From Adiantum capillus-veneris (Eukaryota > Streptophyta > Polypodiopsida > Polypodiales > Pteridaceae): DNA of 64,000 nucleotides. The stretch is taken from assembly GCA_014529385.2 (NCBI GenBank), contig CM043952.1, positions 155,653,057 to 155,717,056 of the forward strand. Reading direction: 5' to 3'. The position numbers were made by a program, and so were the translations under genes. A model generated the notes under the pieces. The model was given only the letters and a program-made list of their open reading frames with translations. It did not search any database and was not told the DNA's origin. Below are positions 1 through 10,456 of the stretch, one piece after another (position 1 is the first letter of the stretch; the number at the start of each line of letters is the position of its first letter).

Positions 1-184
1 GCTAGTTGGCTATACCCCAAAAAACCATCCAATACTGTTAATTAAGCCCATGTCAATTAACGAAATCTGCTAAAGGCCCAAGTCTTACGAAGGTACATGA
101 AAGATAAATACGAAGAAGAATTAAAGATTAGAATTACATATTTTTTACATTTCCCAAAATGACCATGTAATGTAATTTCTTGAT

Positions 185-433
185 TTATTTCAAGCCATGG
201 TAATAATTGTAATGTGTTACGGACTCAATGAGAGTTCCAAGTTGTAAAGACCCTAGGAAGGGGGGAGCTAATAATCCATCAAACTTAGTTGCTGTACCAA
301 GAAATGTGACACCAGTTAAAAGCCCTAGAACTTGTAGCCAACCCTCTTCAAAGCCAAAGCCATTAAAAGACCATATGTTTGTTGGACGTTCCCAGTTGAC
401 CCAAATTCCCTTAGAATCCATTGGAAAATGCTT
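185..433 (-). CDS. possible exon of an unrecognised protein
   Basis: On the minus strand an open stretch of about 82 codons runs from a candidate splice acceptor (CATAG at about 434) to a stop at 185. The predicted peptide is aromatic- and glycine-rich, with a hydrophobic stretch in the middle (VLGLLTGVTFLGTATKF) that could span a membrane, and it ends YYHGLK. Composition differs from the lysine-rich, AT-rich surroundings. I do not recognise the family; the feel is of a small plastid or membrane protein, but no diagnostic motif supports that. No companion exon was found in the window. It could be chance. Confidence 0.2.
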   Translation of the reverse strand, partial: KHFPMDSKGIWVNWERPTNIWSFNGFGFEEGWLQVLGLLTGVTFLGTATKFDGLLAPPFLGSLQLGTLIESVTHYNYYHGLK

Positions 434-439
434 CTATGA

Positions 440-1118
440 ATATCATCAAGGACAAAGATTTTAGTTAACTTCCACAAGTAAAAGTCAAAAAGCCAAAAAT
501 TCAATAGTGTTCAAACAATTGCACGTAACCAAGCTCACATATGCATATGGAGATGCATATGGCAATGAATACCAGCAAGTTTGTGACCTTATACAAACCC
601 CTACAAATGGCTAGACTGAAGTCAAAGACTATCTCAAGTTTATGCAAATCCTCAAGCTGCCAGGACAGGTGATAGATAGGTCAAAATCAATGGAAGCTAA
701 AACTCAAAAGGCTAAAAAAAGGCCACCATCAAAATCTCCTTTAAAGAGACAAATTCACTCCAGAAAGTACAGTGGATCTTTTAAGATCAAAGGCTACTCA
801 GATGCAAGAAAATAATGCACAATAGTTGCAAGCAAAAGGTCCATTTGCATAGCCAAATGAGCCAATATTGACTGAAACAAATGGTCAAAGCAAAGAAAAT
901 GCCAAAAAAGTTCAGCTCAAGGATGCTGCCATAGCAAGATCAGTTAGTGCATAAAGAAATCAGAAGAAGTTAAAGTGCCACATTACTAATGAATATGAAG
1001 AAAAGTTATCAAGAAAAGACAAGAACCTCATGTCTTTTTGCACCTGGAAAAAATGTGACCAACCATAGCTGGAAAATGCTCCTGTATTCATTAGCATAGT
1101 TGGAAACAAACGAGTAGA
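440..1118. other. non-coding flank, AT-rich
   Basis: No open frame of note. The plus strand is lysine-codon rich with frequent stops and may be decayed retroelement linker sequence, because a protease-like remnant follows it. Nothing else can be supported. Confidence 0.4.
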
Positions 1119-1277
1119 ATGCTCAGAATTATTTCTACCACCCTTCAAATAGGTTCACAGACCATCATAGCCCAATTCCATGTGATCACAACAAAAGATA
1201 TAATAGATAACATCATATTGGGAATGCCACTGACCCAAAAGGTTCTAGAAATATGGAGTGCAAACAAGATGCAGTCT
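1119..1277 (+). pseudogene. retropepsin-like C-terminal remnant
   Basis: A short plus-strand frame contains DNIILGMPL followed by an aromatic residue, the pattern of the C-terminal I-L-G-x-P strand of retroviral-type aspartic proteases (compare the LLGQPW and ILGIPW strands in elements A and B of this window). The catalytic D-[ST]-G segment is not visible upstream. It abuts minus-strand reverse transcriptase sequence at about 1278, so the junction joins two different retroelement pieces. Weak call based on one short motif. Confidence 0.3.
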
Positions 1278-1469
1278 TCAAAGACAACAAAGAACTATCC
1301 TCTCTAAAATATGTTCTATAATAGGAAGAGGATAATTATCTCTTATAATTGTTGTGTTCACCCTCTTGAAACTAACAAAACATCTAGATTTTCCATTTTC
1401 CTTGGGATGCATACAAACTCTTGATTTTCCATTTTTCTTGGGAATTATCATTGTTGGGAAAACCCCATC
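1278..1469 (-). pseudogene. element C reverse transcriptase fragment, distal part
   Basis: The minus strand encodes IPKKNGKSR and then RDNYPLPIIEHILER, the conserved N-terminal finger region of Ty3/gypsy reverse transcriptase, matching the equivalent stretches in elements A and D. A short internal duplication repeats the KENGKSR segment. The fragment stops at the TSD of element A (CCATC, 1465-1469). Its upstream coding sequence resumes at 30371 on the far side of element A, where the frame ends EFIYEIGIMDG. This shows that A inserted into the RT gene of an older minus-strand element, here called C. Confidence 0.8.
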
Positions 1470-1979
1470 TGTTAGCTGAAGACGGGAAGCCACACTCAAT
1501 TGAAGACTGACGAAATGATAAAAGAAGGAAATCCTATGTAGTCATTCCCTGATTAAGAAAACCCGTAATTTCACTTGTAAATACTTGGGGCTTGCAGAAG
1601 TTTCCAATTTTGTATATTATTTTTGCCGTTAGACTAAGTAGGATTTCACTTTGGAACGTGAGGTTTTGTATTTGGAAGGTATATATACCAAATTCTAACC
1701 TTAATAAAAAAACCCTTTTTTCATTCTATGAAGTGTCTGTGAGAAGCGCATTCTATGTATGAGAGAGAGTAAGAGCATATCTTGACACTACGCGCACACT
1801 GGTGGTCGGAATCAAGTACGGAGAAGTGCAGCGTGTTGCCCTCGGAGAGAGCTACGCGCCAATACCCACACTACGCGTGTGCGGCCCGGATTCGCGAGAT
1901 TGATCCGCGAGCTATTTCTAGGGATTCGGTAAGCAAACGGTGTTTGTTTTCGCATTTCAGCATACGCATTCGTCTTGAG
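1470..1979 (+). repeat. element A 5' LTR, part 1 (before copia-1)
   Basis: Begins TGTTAGCTGAAGACGGG and aligns base for base with 29453-29952. It is broken by copia-1 at the TSD TTGAG (1975-1979) and resumes at 7189. The 3' LTR carries the uninterrupted empty site, CACGCATTGAGTAAAGC at about 29949-29965. Confidence 0.95.
1679..1930 (+). promoter_or_regulatory. element A LTR promoter and candidate splice donor
   Basis: GGTATATATACC at 1679-1690 is a strong TATA box and is identical in the 3' LTR (29661). About 250 bp downstream, TTCG|GTAAGC at 1928/1929 fits a plant 5' splice site. In the 3' LTR the same position reads ATAAGC, so the donor is lost there. A spliced leader from this donor would skip the primer-binding site and the palindrome array and reach gag. 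The donor role is inferred. Confidence 0.55.
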
Positions 1980-2303
1980 TGTTGAGATGTCGAGCTCTAC
2001 ATCTTGAGCTGGCATCCACTATGGGTCTTGGCCGCTTACGGCATTTACTCACTGGCGCGTTAGGTGACCGACACGGAGGATCTCTGCCAGTGATTCTACA
2101 GCTGGACTACACTTATAGTGCCAGCCTAGTACGCTTCTAGCGAGTTCACACTTAGTGACCGCATGTACATATGTGCTACTTTTCAGTTTTAGCACTTAGT
2201 CATTTTGTACTCTCTTTTCTGTGTGAAGAAGAAGAAGAAGCTTTCCATCTCTGTGTGGTGTGTGCTTGTCTTGTGTAGCTCTCTTGCATCCTCTTTCTTT
2301 ACA
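1980..2303 (+). repeat. copia-1 5' LTR
   Basis: 324 bp, TG...CA. It differs from the 3' copy near 2040 (GGC/GTC), 2068 (TTA/TTT) and 2091 (CTC/CTT). The primer-binding site follows directly. Confidence 0.95.
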
Positions 2304-2318
2304 TGGTATCAGAGCCTG
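2304..2318 (+). other. copia-1 primer-binding site
   Basis: TGGTATCAGAGC directly follows the LTR; this is the standard plant copia priming sequence, complementary to the 3' end of initiator tRNA-Met. Confidence 0.9.
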
Positions 2319-2534
2319 GTGCAAGCAAGAGAGCAAGAGCATCACAATCCCTTCGTTCTGAACAGGTCTCCAAAGTGCAGTACACAGAGATTTACTGTAC
2401 AAGTACAATGGTTGTATGTACGCTTGATTGTGGACACTCGTTGAGTTTAGAAAGCGTTACAGGTACCACGATAGCAGGTTCAGCAGATTTGCAGGTTTTT
2501 GCAGATTGCAGCTATTTTGTCTTAGTGCTTCAAG

Positions 2535-3514
2535 ATGTCTGACGATTTCAGTCAGATTGTCACTGAGAAGCTTGAGAAAAATAACTACCCTGCATGGAAG
2601 TTCAGAATAACTAATTTCCTAAAAGGAAAAGGTTATTGGGACTATGTAGAAGGAGACAATGAAAAGGAACCAGAGATTCCCGAGGCAAATGCTACAGCTG
2701 AACAAAGAAAAGCTTTGAGGGACTGGCAACAAGGCCAGAGCAAAGTGATGTATTGGCTTTCTATGAGCATCACAGATGTCATGATGGGCTATCTACAGGA
2801 TGCTGAAACCCCCGCCATTGCATGGAAAAACTTAGGCAGAGTGTTCGAGGTGAACACCAAAGCCAGGAAGCTTCAACTAATTAAAGTCGGAGCTAAATCA
2901 GGTTAAGAGGAACAACCTCTCCATCAATGATTATGCTTTGAAGATCAAGAGTATCATCGAGGCTCTTGGATCTATTAAAGTCTCAGTGGAAGACGATGAC
3001 ATTGTCCGTGCATGCTTGGATGGTCTAGGAGATGAGTATGTACATTTCAGGTCTTCCATGAATACAAGAGACGACATCCCCGTGTTCCAAGATTTGATTT
3101 CTATGCTTATTCTTGAGGAGAAGAACCTTGACACATCTTCTTCTCATGGCAGAAATAATTCTGAACAGGACTTCTATTCTCACTCCAACAGAGGTAGAGG
3201 TAGAGGTCGTGGTCGAGGCCCAAGGGGTTGAAGGGGCCAATTTCCAGAAGGTCAATCAAATCAAAACAATACAGGTGGCAGGGGAAACCAGTCTCAAGGC
3301 AGGGGGAGTCAAAGAGGTCGTGGTGCAAGATCAAGCAGGCAGCAACATACTGCAGATAGCAGAGAATGTTGGACTTGTGGTGAAAGAGGTTACATGTCAT
3401 GTGACTGTCCAAAGGGAAAAGCAAGTGGAAAGAGAGAATAGGGCAACTATGCATCTACTAGCAGAGATGCAGATGACAAAAAAAACGAGCGCATGTTTGT
3501 TATGCAGCATGTAA
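2535..3514 (+). pseudogene. copia-1 gag (broken)
   Basis: Starts MSDDFSQIVTEKLEKNNYPAW, a typical copia gag N-terminus, with an intact frame for 123 codons. A frameshift near 2890 moves the reading to the frame at 2938, and a TGA replaces a codon in the Arg/Gly-rich stretch (RGRGRGRG) at 3229. The zinc knuckle near 3364 reads CWTCGERGYMSCDC, so the metal-binding His of the CCHC pattern has become Tyr. Gag packages element RNA into cytoplasmic particles; this copy cannot make a full-length protein. Confidence 0.85.
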
Positions 3515-3540
3515 TGAATACAATGACTGCAGAGAATTCC

Positions 3541-4120
3541 ACCCAAGATGATGTTTGGTATGTGGATTCAGGTGCCTCTAATCACATGACGTCTCATGGA
3601 GAGTGGTTTAGAGATATGCGCAAACCAGATGTGTCAGGCTATGTGTAGACAGGAGATGACACAGCTCACCCCATTGCTCATGTAGGGGACATACCTCTAA
3701 ATACGAAGAGTGGGAAATCAAAGTACTTAGCAGATATACTTCATGTCCCAAACATTACAAAGAATCTTGTTTTTGTTGGACAAATGGTTGAGCAGGGTTT
3801 GCAGGTTCGCTTCAATCCAAATGACTGTTATGTAGAAGATTTCCAGAATGGCTGTAAGCTGATCACAGAGGGAAAATGTGTGGGCAGAATGTTTACGTTG
3901 AATGTAGACATGCTTGAGGTAAAAGCTGCATTATTTGCACAGGGCACAAGTGTTGTGGCTGATGTTGACATTTGACACAAATGCATTGGCCATGTCAATG
4001 AGCAGAGATTGCACAGCATGCAATCAAAACAGATTGTAAAAGGTTTGCCCAAATCCAAGGTGGATGGTATGCATAAAGTGTGTGCAGCATGACAGTTTGG
4101 GAAACAGTCAAAGGGCTCAT
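3541..4120 (+). pseudogene. copia-1 protease and gag-pre-integrase region (broken)
   Basis: VWYVDSGASNHMTS near 3552 contains the catalytic D-S-G-A of copia aspartic proteases. A TAG at 3646 probably replaces a Gln codon. Downstream CIGHVNEQRL around 3980 is the His-containing start of the pre-integrase zinc region, with TGA codons at about 3973 and 4090, the latter at the expected Cys/Gln stretch before FGKQSKG-like sequence. The order matches a normal copia polyprotein. Confidence 0.8.
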
Positions 4121-4149
4121 TTCCACATGAACGCAATGGATGTAAAAAA

Positions 4150-4870
4150 CCACTTGAGGTGGTGCACACAGATGTTTGGGGTCCAACCGATACTGCAAGT
4201 ATACATGGTTGCAGGTATTATGTCTCTTTCATTGATGACCATACAAGGAAAGTATGGGTCTACTTCATGCGTAACAAAAGTGAAGTGTTTGGTCACTTTT
4301 AGGACTTCAAAGTCATGATTGAGAAGGAGACAGATATGAAAATCAAGACATTGAGGTCAGATGGAGGGGAGAGTACTTCTCCAACGATTTTTCAGATTTT
4401 CTACGAATGCATGGTATACGCAAGCAGTTTACATGCAGATATACTCCACAGAAGAATGGGGTCGCAAAAAGGAAAAACAGGCACATTGCAGAGGTTGCAC
4501 ATGCATTGATGAATGAGAAGAACATGCCTCATCATTTCTGGGCTGAAGTTGTAAATACGACTGTGTACATTATGAACAGGACACCTACAGCTGCGGTGCA
4601 TGATGTAACACCTGAGGAAAAGTTTACAGGTACAAAGCCTGATTTGGCACACTTGAAAGTGTTTGGCTGCATAGCTTACGTGCATGTACCAGATGAGTTG
4701 CGTAGGAAATTGGATCCTAAAGCAGAGAAATGTATTCTTGTGGGATATTCCCTTGAACAAAAGGGATACAGGTGCTACAATCCTACTACACGAGAATTAC
4801 GAGTGAGTAGAGATGTAGTCTTTGATGAGATGAGCAGCTGGTACAGTAATGCACATGGCACTATTGGGGT
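4150..4870 (+). pseudogene. copia-1 integrase (broken)
   Basis: HTDVWGPT near 4167 carries the first catalytic Asp; YYVSFIDDHTRKVWVYF follows. The second catalytic block near 4350 (LRSDGGE) is frame-disturbed, and a TAG at 4300 sits before DFKVM. From 4407 the frame is open: YTPQKNGVAKRKNRHI (the normal motif is VAERKN, so the third catalytic acidic residue reads Lys here). HFWAE and VFGC lead into the linker. The enzyme would be inactive even if translated. Confidence 0.85.
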
Positions 4871-6347
4871 TGATGTAAAAGATGATGTGGTTGTACAAAA
4901 TGTGAGGCCACAGTCACAGGTTTTCAGTGGAACACAAGAGTCCTCTTCTCGTGGCTCTGTTGAGAAGCCATGGAATGGTAGACTACGTACGCAGGTTACT
5001 CCACCAGCAGGTACAGGGAATGTATCACGAAAAGGAAAGGAAAAGGTAGATGAACCTCCCTTTATGGCTGATGCATCATCAGGGTTTTCACATGTAGACA
5101 TGGATTCAGATGGTTCTGAACAAAGTCTTGATGAGGAATTTGGAATTCCGGCTGTCAGGACACCTGGTGTAAGGAAAGTACAAGAAGATGCTAGAGGGCA
5201 AAAGAGTGACCCAGGACCGCACAGATCTAACAGAGTCAGAAATCCAGTTCAGAAATTGACTTATGATGGGTATCTAGCGCATCACCAAGCCTACATGGCT
5301 AAGGTGATACAGAATGTGGAGCCCACATGTTTTGAGGATGCAGTTGGAAATGTGCATTGGGATGATGCAATGAATGAAGAGATGGCTGCATTGGAAGCAA
5401 ACGACACATGGGAGTTGGTGCCATTGCCAAGTGCCAAGAAAGCTATTGGCTGTAAATGGGTGTATAAAACCAAGCATAAGGCTGATGGTAACATTGAGCA
5501 TCACAAGGCAAGGCTGGTCGCAAAGGGTTATGCACAGACGTATGGCATGGACTATGAGGAGACCTTTGCTCCAGTGGCAAAGATGACGACTGTGAGAGCT
5601 GTCATAGCAGTGGCTGCATCTAGATGCTGGATTATGCATCAAATGGATGTAAAGAATTCCTTCTTGAATGGTGAGTTGCAAGAGGAAGTGTATATGGATC
5701 AGCCACCTGGTTATGTCGATCCAGGTTACCCAGATTATGTATGCAGGCTTCTCAAAGCTTTGTATGGTTTGAAGCAGGGCTCTAGAGCATGCTATGCCAA
5801 GATTGCCAAGTATCTTGTCAGTATTGGGTTTAGGAGATCTCATGCTGACCATTCACTCTATGTACATGAGAGTGATGTGGGGATTGTGGTCATTACCATA
5901 TATGTAGATGACCTTATTATTGTGGGTGACAATGCTATGGAGATTGACCATGTGAAGGGTCTTCTCAAATAGGAGTTTGAAATGAAAGATTTGGGTGAGT
6001 TGCGCTACTTTCTTGGCATTGAGGTGTTCAGGACTCCAGAGGGTGTATGGCTGTCACAAAGACAATATGCTTTGGACATGTTGTCAAAGTATGGTATGAC
6101 TGATTGTAAGCCAATTTCTATTCCCTTGGATGTGAATGCAAAGCTGAGTGCAGAGAAGGGTGATGTTGTTGAGGATGTCAAGATGTACAGGAAGATTGTG
6201 GGTAGTCTAATCTAATTGACTATCACAAGGCCAGACTTGAGCTACACAGTAGGCTTGGAGAATCAGTTCATGCAGCTTCCGAGGAAGCCACATTTGGATG
6301 GAGTACGACGCACACTTCGGTATGTGTAAGGGACTCTTGACTATGCA
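4871..6347 (+). pseudogene. copia-1 reverse transcriptase (broken)
   Basis: The long open frame continues to a TAG at 5970. It contains GCKWVYKTKHKADG, ARLVAKGYAQ, the YEETFAPVAKMTTVR block, HQMDVKNSFLNGEL, ALYGLKQGSRACY and the catalytic YVDDLIIVG near 5905. After the TAG (probably a former CAG) the same reading continues with FEMKDLGELRYFLGIEV and SQRQYALDML. TAA codons at 6214 and 6328 break the connection to RNase H. Confidence 0.88.
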
Positions 6348-6859
6348 TTGTTCTATGCAGCAGATGTCCCATTAGCATTGTATGGGTATACAAATGCAGA
6401 TTGGGTAGGTAGCATTGTTGATAGGAGATCTACGAGTGGCTTCATGTTCTCTTTTGGGAGTGCTACTGTTACTTGGAGTAACAAAAAGCATCCTACGGTT
6501 GCTTTATCGAGCACAGAGGCCGAGTACAGAGGTGCAGCAGTTGCGGCGTGCGAGGTAGCTTGGCTACGCACATTACTTGAGGAATTGGGAGTGCAGGTGG
6601 ACCAGCGGATTGTCATCCATTGTGACAACCTCAGAAGCATGCAGTTGGCTAGGAACCCAGTGTTCCATGCCAGGACCAAGCACATAGAGGTCCATTACCA
6701 CTACGTTCGAGAGCGAGTGTTGGCGGGCGACATCGACTTGGTCTACGTCAGCACAGAGGAGCAGATAGAAGATATCTTTACCAAGGCCCTCGGAGCTGAG
6801 AAGCTTCGACATTTTCGGACTATGCTTGGACTTTGCAACATGCAGAGCTCGAGGGGGAG
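6348..6859 (+). pseudogene. copia-1 RNase H and polypurine tract
   Basis: YTNADWVGSIVDRRSTSG gives the first catalytic Asp, KHPTVALSSTEAEYRG the Glu and IHCDNLRSMQLARN the next Asp, followed by ARTKHIEVHYHYVRE and the final ALGAEKLRHFR segment. The reading runs into the LTR. The purine-rich GAGGGGGAG immediately before 6860 is the plus-strand primer. Confidence 0.9.
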
Positions 6860-7183
6860 TGTTGAGATGTCGAGCTCTACATCTTGAGCTGGCATCCACT
6901 ATGGGTCTTGGCCGCTTACGTCATTTACTCACTGGCGCGTTTGGTGACCGACACGGAGGATCTTTGCCAGTGATTCTACAGCTGGACTACACTTATAGTG
7001 CCAGCCTAGTACGCTTCTAGCGAGTTCACACTTAGTGACCGCATGTACATATGTGCTACTTTTCAGTTTTAGCACTTAGTCATTTTGTACTCTCTTTTCT
7101 GTGTGAAGAAGAAGAAGAAGCTTTCCATCTCTGTGTGGTGTGTGCTTGTCTTGTGTAGCTCTCTTGCATCCTCTTTCTTTACA
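6860..7183 (+). repeat. copia-1 3' LTR
   Basis: 324 bp, same ends as 1980-2303, followed by the duplicated target TTGAG at 7184-7188 and then the continuation of the element A LTR. Confidence 0.95.
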
Positions 7184-7188
7184 TTGAG

Positions 7189-7607
7189 TAGAGCTACACA
7201 TTAGGCACCTTAGTTTTCAGAAACGTTGACCTGCAAAAACTTGTAAGACATCCTACGTGATTCTACATTGGGTGTTTATGGGTAGGGTTTTGGGTCATGG
7301 ACCTTAGGGAGAGTGGCCTATTGGTGTTAATAGGATATCCCTCAAGTTTCGTAGCATTTTGAGAACGTCTAATGGGCATTTAGCTCATGGAAGCGTTGTA
7401 GGAAATCTCCTCCTGTGCACAATAGTAGGCTGTAACTTAGACATTGGGTAGAGACCTCTGTAGGAAATAGTCAATAGTCGGTCGAGTGTAGGTTGAAACC
7501 CTATGCTTGCTTCCACGTGCCTGCGGATCGAGCTTCGTCCTTAGCTAACAATTCTTGTTAGGTGAGTTCTTGCTGTGCTGACGTCCATCCTGGCGTATCC
7601 GCCGACA
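7189..7607 (+). repeat. element A 5' LTR, part 2
   Basis: Continues the LTR to its end at GCCGACA (7601-7607) and matches 29958-30365. At 7242-7262 it holds one half-site of the element's palindrome (AGACATCCTAC followed by a degenerate partner), about 574 nt into the LTR. Element B's LTR has a comparable half-site of its own palindrome at about nt 578. Confidence 0.93.
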
Positions 7608-7608
7608 T

Positions 7609-7627
7609 TGGCGCCGCTGCTGGGGAC
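7609..7627 (+). other. element A primer-binding site (tRNA-Asp type)
   Basis: TGGCGCCGCTGCTGGGGAC begins one base after the LTR. It is close to the complement of the 3' end of plant tRNA-Asp, the primer used by plant Athila/Tat-type gypsy elements. Confidence 0.85.
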
Positions 7628-9340
7628 GAAAACCCTAGGTAGTCGACCAAGACTAGTCCTTGAGGATAGGGATTCTCTGGCTTGCCAGAGTCTTATTTTA
7701 CATTTAGATAGGATCAAAGGGTGGTGAAATCTCTAGGTCTTAGGGGTGAAATCTCTAGGTCTTAGGAGGAGTCTAGGGAGCGTATGGCTGGCCCGGATCG
7801 TCTATCCTAGGTAGTGTTAGATAGGAGTTAGGTTGTGGTGTGGAGAGTTGGAGTTGGAGTTGGAGTTGGAGTGGTAGATGCGGTGAGAAGATAGCTTGAG
7901 AGTCCATGAGAGGCCAGGAAGCAACCGAGGCACCAAAATCACCATCTCACATGATGAGTAGGAGTAGGGTAAGCAAGACATCATGATTTATGATCTGGAG
8001 CACTTCATGCATGTTATAATTGCTGTTAGGCTCATCGAAGAAATATAAAAGACGGTAAATTGTGTTTAGAAGCTGAATTGAAGTCCAAAAGTTTCTGTCA
8101 TTATTGCTGAGAGGTCTATAGAGCATAGGGAAGTCTACTAGCAGAGAAAAATTAAATTCTAGGATAGTAGACATCTTACGCGTAGGATGTCTAGAGGGTG
8201 GTCTGGCAGGAATTTTGAGAATCTCAGTTGACCAGAGTTTTTAGAAGGTAGGTTTTACCCTATTTTCACCTGGAAAGTGGAAGATTGACCATATCTTGAC
8301 AGATTGTGGCCAAAAGAAGGAATTACCAGACATCCTACCCAAATTGTGCCAAGGCATAATTTTGAGACCAAAACCATAGGATGTCTTCATGTGCATGATC
8401 TACATGATTTATTGAGTGCATGTAAAAGGTTTCATCTCAATTGGGTGAGAAAATTGGGGTTTAAGCAGACTTTAGCATTTCTGACAGAAAAAAGACTAGA
8501 ATAGCTAAGTTTGGGGTCTTTTGACATTCAAACACAAATCTAAACACACCAGGGTGATCATCACATCAAGGAAAAGCTGTGGGCCAAGTTGGGTTAAATT
8601 TTGATGCAAAAGACATCCTACATGTAGTATGTCTAATGCATGATTAAAAGGCCCAAAATTATAATTAAGACATAGCAGGCTCTCATATAGCCTTAGACAA
8701 ACCTCCTAGTCAAGTTTTGTCCAATTTGGAGTTGATTTGACTGGTGAATTCAGCAGAACGGACATTAGGCTTCTGGAACAGATTTTTGATCAGTTGACCA
8801 GCTTATAGGTGTCCAAACCAAAAAGTGAGAACATCTATGAGCTCAGCACATCAAGGGAAAGCTACAGTGCAAATTTTATCTGAAACAGAGCAAAAAGACA
8901 TCCTACACGTAGCATGTCTACAGGATCATTTTTAGGATAATATTATACTGTGGACATACAAGGAGGTTCTAGTTGACTTAAGGGTTCCAAAACTTCTTTC
9001 AGAAGTGAAATTGGACTTTGTTTGACCTATTTGCAAAACAAAGACGAGAATTAAGACGTTACCTCTAGACTGACAAACACGTAGGTGGTGTACAGTTCAA
9101 GATTAGTGGACCTAATCAAGAACATCAGAAGTGTATAGAGTATAGTAGTGGTTGGGATTAACCCTCCAGTTATACCAATCATTACTAAGACCACCTCTAG
9201 CGGTTAAATTGTTTGATTCAATTACCAAAATTAAATGCTTGTATACATGTATATTCAGTAGCAAAGCAAGAAGTTGTGCAGAAACTGATCCCTTGCCAGG
9301 TGAGTGGTTGGATTTGTGATAAATTGCATTGCTAAGCTTG
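7628..9340 (+). other. element A untranslated leader
   Basis: 1.7 kb without a coding frame between the primer-binding site and gag. It contains a short GGAGTT tandem run near 7848-7871 and the palindrome array listed separately. If the LTR donor at 1929 is used, most of this leader would lie in an intron. Confidence 0.7.
8169..8919 (+). repeat. element A 5' palindrome array
   Basis: Palindromes of 24 bp, built as an 11-nt half-site AGACATCCTAC, two central bases and the inverted half-site, with one or two mismatches each. They lie at 8169-8192, 8611-8634 and 8896-8919. A half-site at 8328-8338 has its inverted partner displaced to 8377-8387. Centres are at about 8181, 8339, 8622 and 8907: spacing 158, 283, 285. 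The left flanks also resemble each other (ACATCAAGGRAAAGCT before two copies), so the palindromes mark diverged tandem units of about 285 bp. Confidence 0.9.
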
Positions 9341-10456
9341 ATGAATTTAAGATCAGGAAGACACATTCCAAGAGACCAAAAAGTGGCATGTGATCAGGAT
9401 AGCTTAGTATCCACTGAGGAGAGTGTAACTCAGGCAAGGCTAGATCCATTAGCCCCAATCATTAAGGAAGGTAGTAATACTCACACTTCATTAGACAAGT
9501 CCTTCTTCATGATGGGTAGTCAACAGCCAGGAGGCTTCTCCGGTGAAGGACCAATGCTAGGAGGAAGTACCTCCCAAAACGCTTTGAACAAGGCCAAGTT
9601 CACTATAATCTTCTTAGAAAGAACAAACTCTCAGGGAGCCCTACTTTATTCTGACTATCGGAGATGCAAGTGTATTTGTATAGAGGAACAACCTTCTCAG
9701 AGACTGGAGATAATTCAAGTCTATGATGATGGAGATAGATTTTGAGATGAAAGCGGAAACCACTACTTAATAGTTAGCAACCTTGAGGATTACAACATGT
9801 ATGGAGATAATGTGGAAAAAAGAAAAATGGTCTTAGAAACTCAAGAGCCGCCTCCTAAAATTGATCGACCTGGAGCTCATTTTATGTATGATAAGAAAAC
9901 AACCAGAGTCTCTACCTATAATAAGAATGTGGGAATTTACAAGCATGAGAGCAAGAGAGTAGTCTCTTATTTTTGATGCAAAGAACCCTACCCAAATGAA
10001 TTAAGCGATGACAAGGTTCTGTACTTGTTCTCTTATGAAATTGCTATGGGGAAGGATATCATTTTTGTTGATAGGTATAGGCAAGAATACAAACGAATTC
10101 TGCCAGAGGAGGTAGATAAGGCAACACCTCCAAAAACATCCACATATGTCCCCGAAGAAGTACCAAGGTCCACCTATACCCCTAGCAAGTCTACAAATGC
10201 ATTTTCAGAAGAGTACGATGCAACATCACATTCTAACCGACAGCAGAGTTTCAACTATCAGAACCAACAGGCAACCCAACCATCATTGCAGGCATGGCTT
10301 CAACAAAATGCAACATCCGAACAAGACCTAAATAGAGGTGGTTATCTAGCCGCACGAGGGCTAAGAGATTTACAGGACCCAGAACTCCATTCACATTACC
10401 AAGGCGAGAGTAAGCCAAAACTCAAGAGTCGACAGAGCCCGGAAGACAACCCATAG
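9341..10456 (+). pseudogene. element A gag, N-terminal part (broken)
   Basis: The likely start is MNLRSGRHIPRD at 9341, because element B's gag also begins MNLRSG; the ATG at 9329 would add only four residues. A single frame runs to 10456, with TGA codons at 9743 and 9974. Shared wording with B includes VSTEESxxQ near the start. The C-terminal half is Gln/Ser/Pro-rich. The capsid-like region and zinc knuckle present in B (45.3-45.9 and 44.4 kb) are absent, so a large internal deletion removed them. Confidence 0.75.

Larger units (their letters stand above)
1980..7183 (+). mobile_element. Ty1/copia element copia-1
   Basis: The 324-bp LTRs (1980-2303 and 6860-7183) begin TGTTGAGATG and end TTTACA, flanked by TSD TTGAG (1975-1979, 7184-7188). 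I count three differences between the LTRs by eye (about 1%), so insertion was recent relative to its host element A. Gag, protease, integrase, RT and RNase H follow in copia order. The coding region already has several stops and frame changes, so the copy is defective despite its young LTRs; it may have been copied from an already defective template. Confidence 0.97.

Noticed and set aside
3828-4198. Open frames antisense to copia-1 integrase
   Set aside because: Shadow frames of the coding strand, with no independent motif.
8169-8919. CRISPR-like reading of the regularly spaced palindromes
   Set aside because: Spacing of about 285 bp, plant retrotransposon context and diverged repeated spacers exclude a CRISPR array.
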